From Flavonifractor sp. An100 (GTDB taxonomy: Bacteria; Bacillota; Clostridia; Oscillospirales; Oscillospiraceae), in the NCBI RefSeq assembly GCF_002161175.1, contig NZ_NFMA01000004.1, forward strand, positions 91,117-155,116: a stretch of 64,000 bases of DNA, written 5' to 3'. The notes below the pieces were generated by a model. That model worked only from the letters and a program-made list of their open reading frames with translations. It was not told where the DNA came from and made no database searches. Shown piece by piece: positions 61,220-64,000 of the stretch (the first letter of the stretch is position 1; the number at the start of each line of letters is the position of its first letter). A program made the position numbers and the translations under genes.

Positions 61220-62055
61220 GCTCGGATCTCGTCCAGACGATCCACCGCCGCCTGATATCCCTTCGCCCACAACAAACGCAGCTTATCTGGGTTGCGTTCA
61301 ATTCTCGCAACCCCCAGAGTGGAGTCTGGAGCAATGACAAGGACTTCCCCTTTCCGTTCCTTTTCAAACAAGGCCTCTCGGTCTTTGTTGTATTCCTCTG
61401 CCCGGTGCTCCATGGCCGCCACAAAATTGGGGTACTTCCGGTAGGTCTTGCGAATTAAATGCATCATCCCAGTGGGTTTACGCACATAGCTGCGCGGACG
61501 GGTCAGCACCACTAGCAGCCGGTCACACCCCTGCTCCAACGCATGCCGCCAGGGGATAGAATCTCCTACCCCTCCATCCAAATAGGGTTGGCCGTTGATA
61601 TGGTAGATGGGGAACATCAGGGGCATGGCACAAGTGACCTGGAGCAGCAGAGAATGGCGGTCCCGCCTGGGAACCTCCATATAGTCGGCCTTCCCCGTAT
61701 TTAAATTGGTCACCACAGCCTCTACCTGTCCCGGATAGGCCGCAAAGGTGTCGTAGTCAAAAGGAATCAACTCGTTTGGAATGGTATCATAGGCAAATTT
61801 TAGGCCAAAATAGCTCCGGTTGTTTTTATCCGCCAGATTATTGATGCCCATGTAGCGCCGGTCTTGGGCATAGGTGGTTACTACCTCCAGATTCCGCCGC
61901 GGCTGCTGGGAAAGATAACTCACCCCATAGGCAATGCCTGCCGACACTCCAATCAGGTAGTCCGGCATGATCCCTCCCTCCAGCAAACCATCACACACTC
62001 CACTGGAGAAGATGGCCCGCAGGGCCCCACCCTCCAAAACAATTCCAGTTTTCAT
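61195..62055 (-). CDS. Patatin-like phospholipase
   Basis: A 286-residue lipid hydrolase. The oxyanion segment is EGGALRAIFSSGVCDGLL near 8-25, the nucleophile serine is in LIGVSAGIAYGVSYL near 35-49 (GVSAG = GxSxG), and the catalytic Asp in YLDGGVGDSIPW near 152-163. The patatin fold and length are complete. The target is presumably a phospholipid or lysophospholipid. It is the chromosomal neighbour at the left border of the integrated element; its upstream region (62056-62110) is A+T-rich. Confidence 0.92.
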   Translation of the reverse strand: MKTGIVLEGGALRAIFSSGVCDGLLEGGIMPDYLIGVSAGIAYGVSYLSQQPRRNLEVVTTYAQDRRYMGINNLADKNNRSYFGLKFAYDTIPNELIPFDYDTFAAYPGQVEAVVTNLNTGKADYMEVPRRDRHSLLLQVTCAMPLMFPIYHINGQPYLDGGVGDSIPWRHALEQGCDRLLVVLTRPRSYVRKPTGMMHLIRKTYRKYPNFVAAMEHRAEEYNKDREALFEKERKGEVLVIAPDSTLGVARIERNPDKLRLLWAKGYQAAVDRLDEIRAYFSGSEG

Positions 62056-62133
62056 AGGCGTTTTCCTCTTTTACTTTAAAGTTGATTGAATAGTTTAATA
62101 GATTTTTGATTATCTCTTTAGAAGTTCTTATAT

Positions 62134-62173
62134 GCCGGTATAGCCCATAACTACGGGCTTTTCCGGCGTTTTT
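62134..62173 (+). terminator. Plus-strand terminator at the element edge
   Basis: Stem GCCGG..AGCCC/GGGCT..CCGGC (62134-62167) with a bulge, followed by GTTTTT. It would stop transcription entering the element from the left. Confidence 0.7.
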
Positions 62174-62228
62174 GATAACGGAAGAAGTTCACATTTTTTC
62201 TCATTTCCCCTCACGTCTTTGCTATGGG

Positions 62229-62262
62229 AAGTAGTAGAAACGGTAGTAAATACCGGCTTACT
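62229..62262. repeat. Short AGTAGTA repeats next to int
   Basis: AAGTAGTAGAA, CGGTAGTAAAT and inverted TTACTACTAAG occur within 40 bases at the int 3-prime end. Tn916 carries DR2 arm-type Int-binding repeats near its ends; these are possible counterparts. Confidence 0.3.
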
Positions 62263-62263
62263 A

Positions 62264-63493
62264 CTAAGCGGCAGCCTTGGTTTCCTCCGTGTTCTCCACG
62301 GTGGTTTCCGCAGCAGCTACGGCGGTTTCCGCCTTGGCCGCTTCCAGCCGTGCCATTTCCTCCTGTGCGGATTGGAATGTGGCGTGTGCGTAATAGTTCA
62401 GCGTCATAACGATGTTGGCGTGTCCCATGATGTACTGCAAAGCCTTGGGGTTCATACCGGCGTTTGCCATCCTTGTGCAGAATGTGTGCCTCATGGTATG
62501 GGGCGTCATTACCGTTGGCAACGGCTCCTTGTGACACTTGTTGAATTTCTTGGCAAGGCCCTTAAACATGGCGTCATAGTTGACGGCCACTTTCGGCAGG
62601 CCGTTTCGGTTCAGGAACAGGAAATTGCTGTACCCGTCAACCTTGATGGCCTTTGCCCCCTTGCGGTTCTTCAACACTCGCTGGAACGCTTCATACGCGG
62701 CTGCGCTCATAGGCACCTGCCGAAATCCGCTGTCCGTCTTGGGCGTTTCGATGTAGTAGCCATCCTCCGTACTTCTCAAAAGCTGGTGGTCTACATTGAC
62801 GAAACGCAGGTCAAAGTTCAGATCGGTTTCGGTCAGACCGCAAAGCTCGGAAATCCGAAGCCCTGTTTCCAGCAGGATCACAACCTCGTCATAATACTTG
62901 GCATACACGGGATCGTCCTGTATGAATTTCAGGAGTTCTTCTTCCTGTGCTGGGGTGAGAGGCACCTTTGGCTCCGTGTCGTCGTTGATTACGTCATTGA
63001 TCGGGAAGTCGAACGGGTTCTTGCGGATGCAATCGTCCTGAATAGCCATATAAAAGATCGCTTTCAGAGAACGCTTGCTGTTGCAAATGGTGTGGTAGGC
63101 TATGCCCTTTTCCTGCATACGCAAGGCCCATTCTTTCGCATCGGGCAGCTTCACACTGTCGATGCTGGCCGCCCCCAGCTTATCGTCAGACAAAAGTTTC
63201 ATCAACTGTTCGCGGCTTTTTTTCGTCCCACGCTTCACGTTTCCCCGCTGCCGGATATACTTGGCATAAAGCTGGCAGACCGTCATTTTTTTGCCGATGG
63301 GGTCGATCCCGTCGGCAATGTCCTGTTGTATCTGCTTGACCTTCTCACGCAGAGAAATGTCGGGGCGTTTCCCGGCAGGGATTTTGTCGGTGGGTACTAA
63401 CTTCCATGAGTACACAAATTGGGGATTTCCAAAGGTGTCTGTATATTTGTAAGCGTATCTTCCGTCGGATCGCTGGCTCTCTCCAGATTTCAA
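62264..63493 (-). CDS. int: Tyrosine integrase, Tn916 Int family (N-terminus frameshifted)
   Basis: A 409-residue open frame starting at TTG 63493. The N-terminus KSGESQRSDGRYAYKY followed by DTFGNPQFVYSWKLVPTDK matches Tn916 Int arm-binding domain. The catalytic residues are in order: TGLRISELCGL near 208 (Arg), TPHTMRHTFCTR near 340 (His-x-x-Arg), IMGHANIVMTLNYYAHAT near 365 (His, Tyr). The normal N-terminus MPRKERDEK, with an AAGGAG site at 63553-63557 and ATG 63545, is joined out of frame: a run of six A (63523-63518) would need one more base to read on. No upstream in-frame ATG exists after a TGA. A -10 TATAAT-like box lies upstream. Confidence 0.88.
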   Translation of the reverse strand: MKSGESQRSDGRYAYKYTDTFGNPQFVYSWKLVPTDKIPAGKRPDISLREKVKQIQQDIADGIDPIGKKMTVCQLYAKYIRQRGNVKRGTKKSREQLMKLLSDDKLGAASIDSVKLPDAKEWALRMQEKGIAYHTICNSKRSLKAIFYMAIQDDCIRKNPFDFPINDVINDDTEPKVPLTPAQEEELLKFIQDDPVYAKYYDEVVILLETGLRISELCGLTETDLNFDLRFVNVDHQLLRSTEDGYYIETPKTDSGFRQVPMSAAAYEAFQRVLKNRKGAKAIKVDGYSNFLFLNRNGLPKVAVNYDAMFKGLAKKFNKCHKEPLPTVMTPHTMRHTFCTRMANAGMNPKALQYIMGHANIVMTLNYYAHATFQSAQEEMARLEAAKAETAVAAAETTVENTEETKAAA

Positions 63494-63545
63494 GAGGCGG
63501 CCTTTGCTGTCGCGCTTTTTTCATCTCGTTCTTTTCTCGGCATTG
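63494..63545 (-). other. Out-of-frame N-terminal codons of the integrase
   Basis: ATG 63545 begins MPRKERDEK and, in its own frame, runs to a stop after 17 codons. The integrase frame continues one base shifted from a six-A run. Single-base deletion, sequencing error in a homopolymer, transcript slippage or -1 ribosomal slippage could each explain this. Confidence 0.7.
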
Positions 63546-63621
63546 TTATGCTCCTTTCCGTATCGGAAAGAGCCTAAACACGCTTATAAGAAGATTATAG
63601 CACATTTAAGGCCCAATTTCA

Positions 63622-63825
63622 CTATATGGCGTCGAGGGTATCAATAATTTTTTCAAATTGCTTCCGCTTGATTTGGATGCGGTTGCCGTTCATAATCACC
63701 CAGCCAGCATTAGGGTTTTCCTCGGCTAACCTACGCAGCTTGTTTTCCCCGATACGGAAATATTTTGACGCTTCCTCAATCGTCAGCGTGTATTTTTCCC
63801 AGATAGGCACATCAGTGTTATTCAT
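63622..63825 (-). CDS. xis: Tn916-type excisionase
   Basis: A 67-residue protein, exactly the length of Tn916 Xis. It has [20 protein letters not shown], a MerR-like winged helix, and ends [13 protein letters not shown]. Start ATG 63825 has a GGGGG-type site; the upstream ATG at 63870 adds 15 residues without a family match. Xis directs Int towards excision. It is the gene next to the integrase, with an A+T-rich gap of about 76 bases between its stop and the int start codon. Confidence 0.95.
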   Translation of the reverse strand: MNNTDVPIWEKYTLTIEEASKYFRIGENKLRRLAEENPNAGWVIMNGNRIQIKRKQFEKIIDTLDAI

Positions 63826-63882
63826 TCTTTTAGCCCCCTTTCCAATGGCTAAAAAGGTTGTTAGTTGCAAAAGGGGCCATAA

Positions 63883-64000
63883 TGCGTACGCCGCTCAAAA
63901 AGTGCAACTTGACCGCAGATGATGGTGCATAGCCACCGCTGGAATGGTGCACCCATTCCGCCGAAATGGTGCATGGCGGCCGCTGGCGTGGTGCACCGGG
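63883..64000. mobile_element. Possible IS21-like insertion sequence end (partial)
   Basis: The last 100 bases contain four exactly 22-base-spaced TGGTGCA iterons, a layout typical of IS21-family termini, which carry multiple internal repeats. Left end could be near TGCGTACG at 63883. No transposase is inside the window, so this is tentative. Confidence 0.45.
63900..63995 (+). repeat. 22-base-period TGGTGCA iterons
   Basis: TGGTGCA occurs at 63923, 63945, 63967 and 63989, all 22 bases apart, and a diverged AAGTGCA at 63900. The DNA between them is G+C-rich with further similarity (GCCGC, CCGCTGG). Confidence 0.85.

Larger units (their letters stand above)
62080..64000. mobile_element. Int/xis end of a Tn916-family integrative conjugative element (partial)
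   Basis: The A+T-rich DNA after 62056, then int and a xis that looks nearly identical to Tn916 Xis, mark the recombination end of a Tn916-like element. In Tn916, int lies about 150-200 bases inside the element end, so the chromosomal junction is likely between about 62080 and 62130. The conjugation genes would be to the right of the window, beyond an IS-like end. The exact att site cannot be set without the other end or an empty site. Confidence 0.75.

Overview
The window looks like a chromosomal segment of an anaerobic, spore-forming clostridial Firmicute, most likely an Oscillospiraceae gut bacterium of the Flavonifractor/Intestinimonas type. This is inferred from the G+C-rich composition, strong AGGAGG-type ribosome sites, sporulation genes (tepA, yqfC, yqfD, ylbJ, an FtsK/SpoIIIE translocase), a complete Rnf complex, NfnAB, Rex, a T-box leucine leader and a Tn916-type integrase module. 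I could not test the assignment by database search.

Positions 1-15900 are almost all minus strand. They hold the N-terminus of ftsK, uppP, tepA, an M18 aminopeptidase, coaE, the t6A gene tsaC (sua5 type), an acetyltransferase, a phosphoglycolate-type phosphatase, prfA, a YdcF protein, an ABC-F ATPase, murF-ddl order cell-wall genes, upp, and tsaB/tsaE. One plus-strand gene interrupts this: a HTH regulator fused to a membrane segment with the Na+-decarboxylase beta-subunit motif (2379-2957). A RodA/FtsW protein follows at 15995.

Positions 17200-31400 are a redox block. The rnfCDGEAB operon has a strong promoter and a long structured leader. After it come a Cys/Gly-rich 49-residue protein, an SLH-domain envelope protein coupled to rex, a XRE regulator fused to a complete desulfoferrodoxin, a TlpA/CcdA thiol pair, a Crp/Fnr regulator, a two-component system and a membrane diguanylate cyclase.

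Positions 31400-48300 carry guaB, an acyl-ACP thioesterase, phoH-yqfD-yqfC, a small membrane-protein operon headed by a XRE remnant, a YgjP-type peptidase, a sigma/anti-sigma pair, ylbJ, an AAA ATPase, nfnAB, a membrane-anchored 5'-nucleotidase and an asparaginase. Positions 48300-61200 are metabolic: rmlA, a biotin-dependent carboxylase/decarboxylase subunit, an unassigned structured RNA followed by a 42-residue ORF, T-box-controlled leuA, phosphoketolase, an ECF transporter S component with a uridine-kinase-like partner behind an attenuator, and an Fe-S aldo/keto reductase. From about 62080 to the right edge lies the int/xis end of a Tn916-family integrative element. Its int is frameshifted near the N-terminus, and four exact 22-bp-spaced TGGTGCA iterons suggest an IS21-like end at the window edge.

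Together the genes describe an organism that balances NADH, NADPH and ferredoxin through Rnf and Nfn under Rex-type control, with several fused HTH sensors and RNA leaders. No rRNA, tRNA or CRISPR array was seen.
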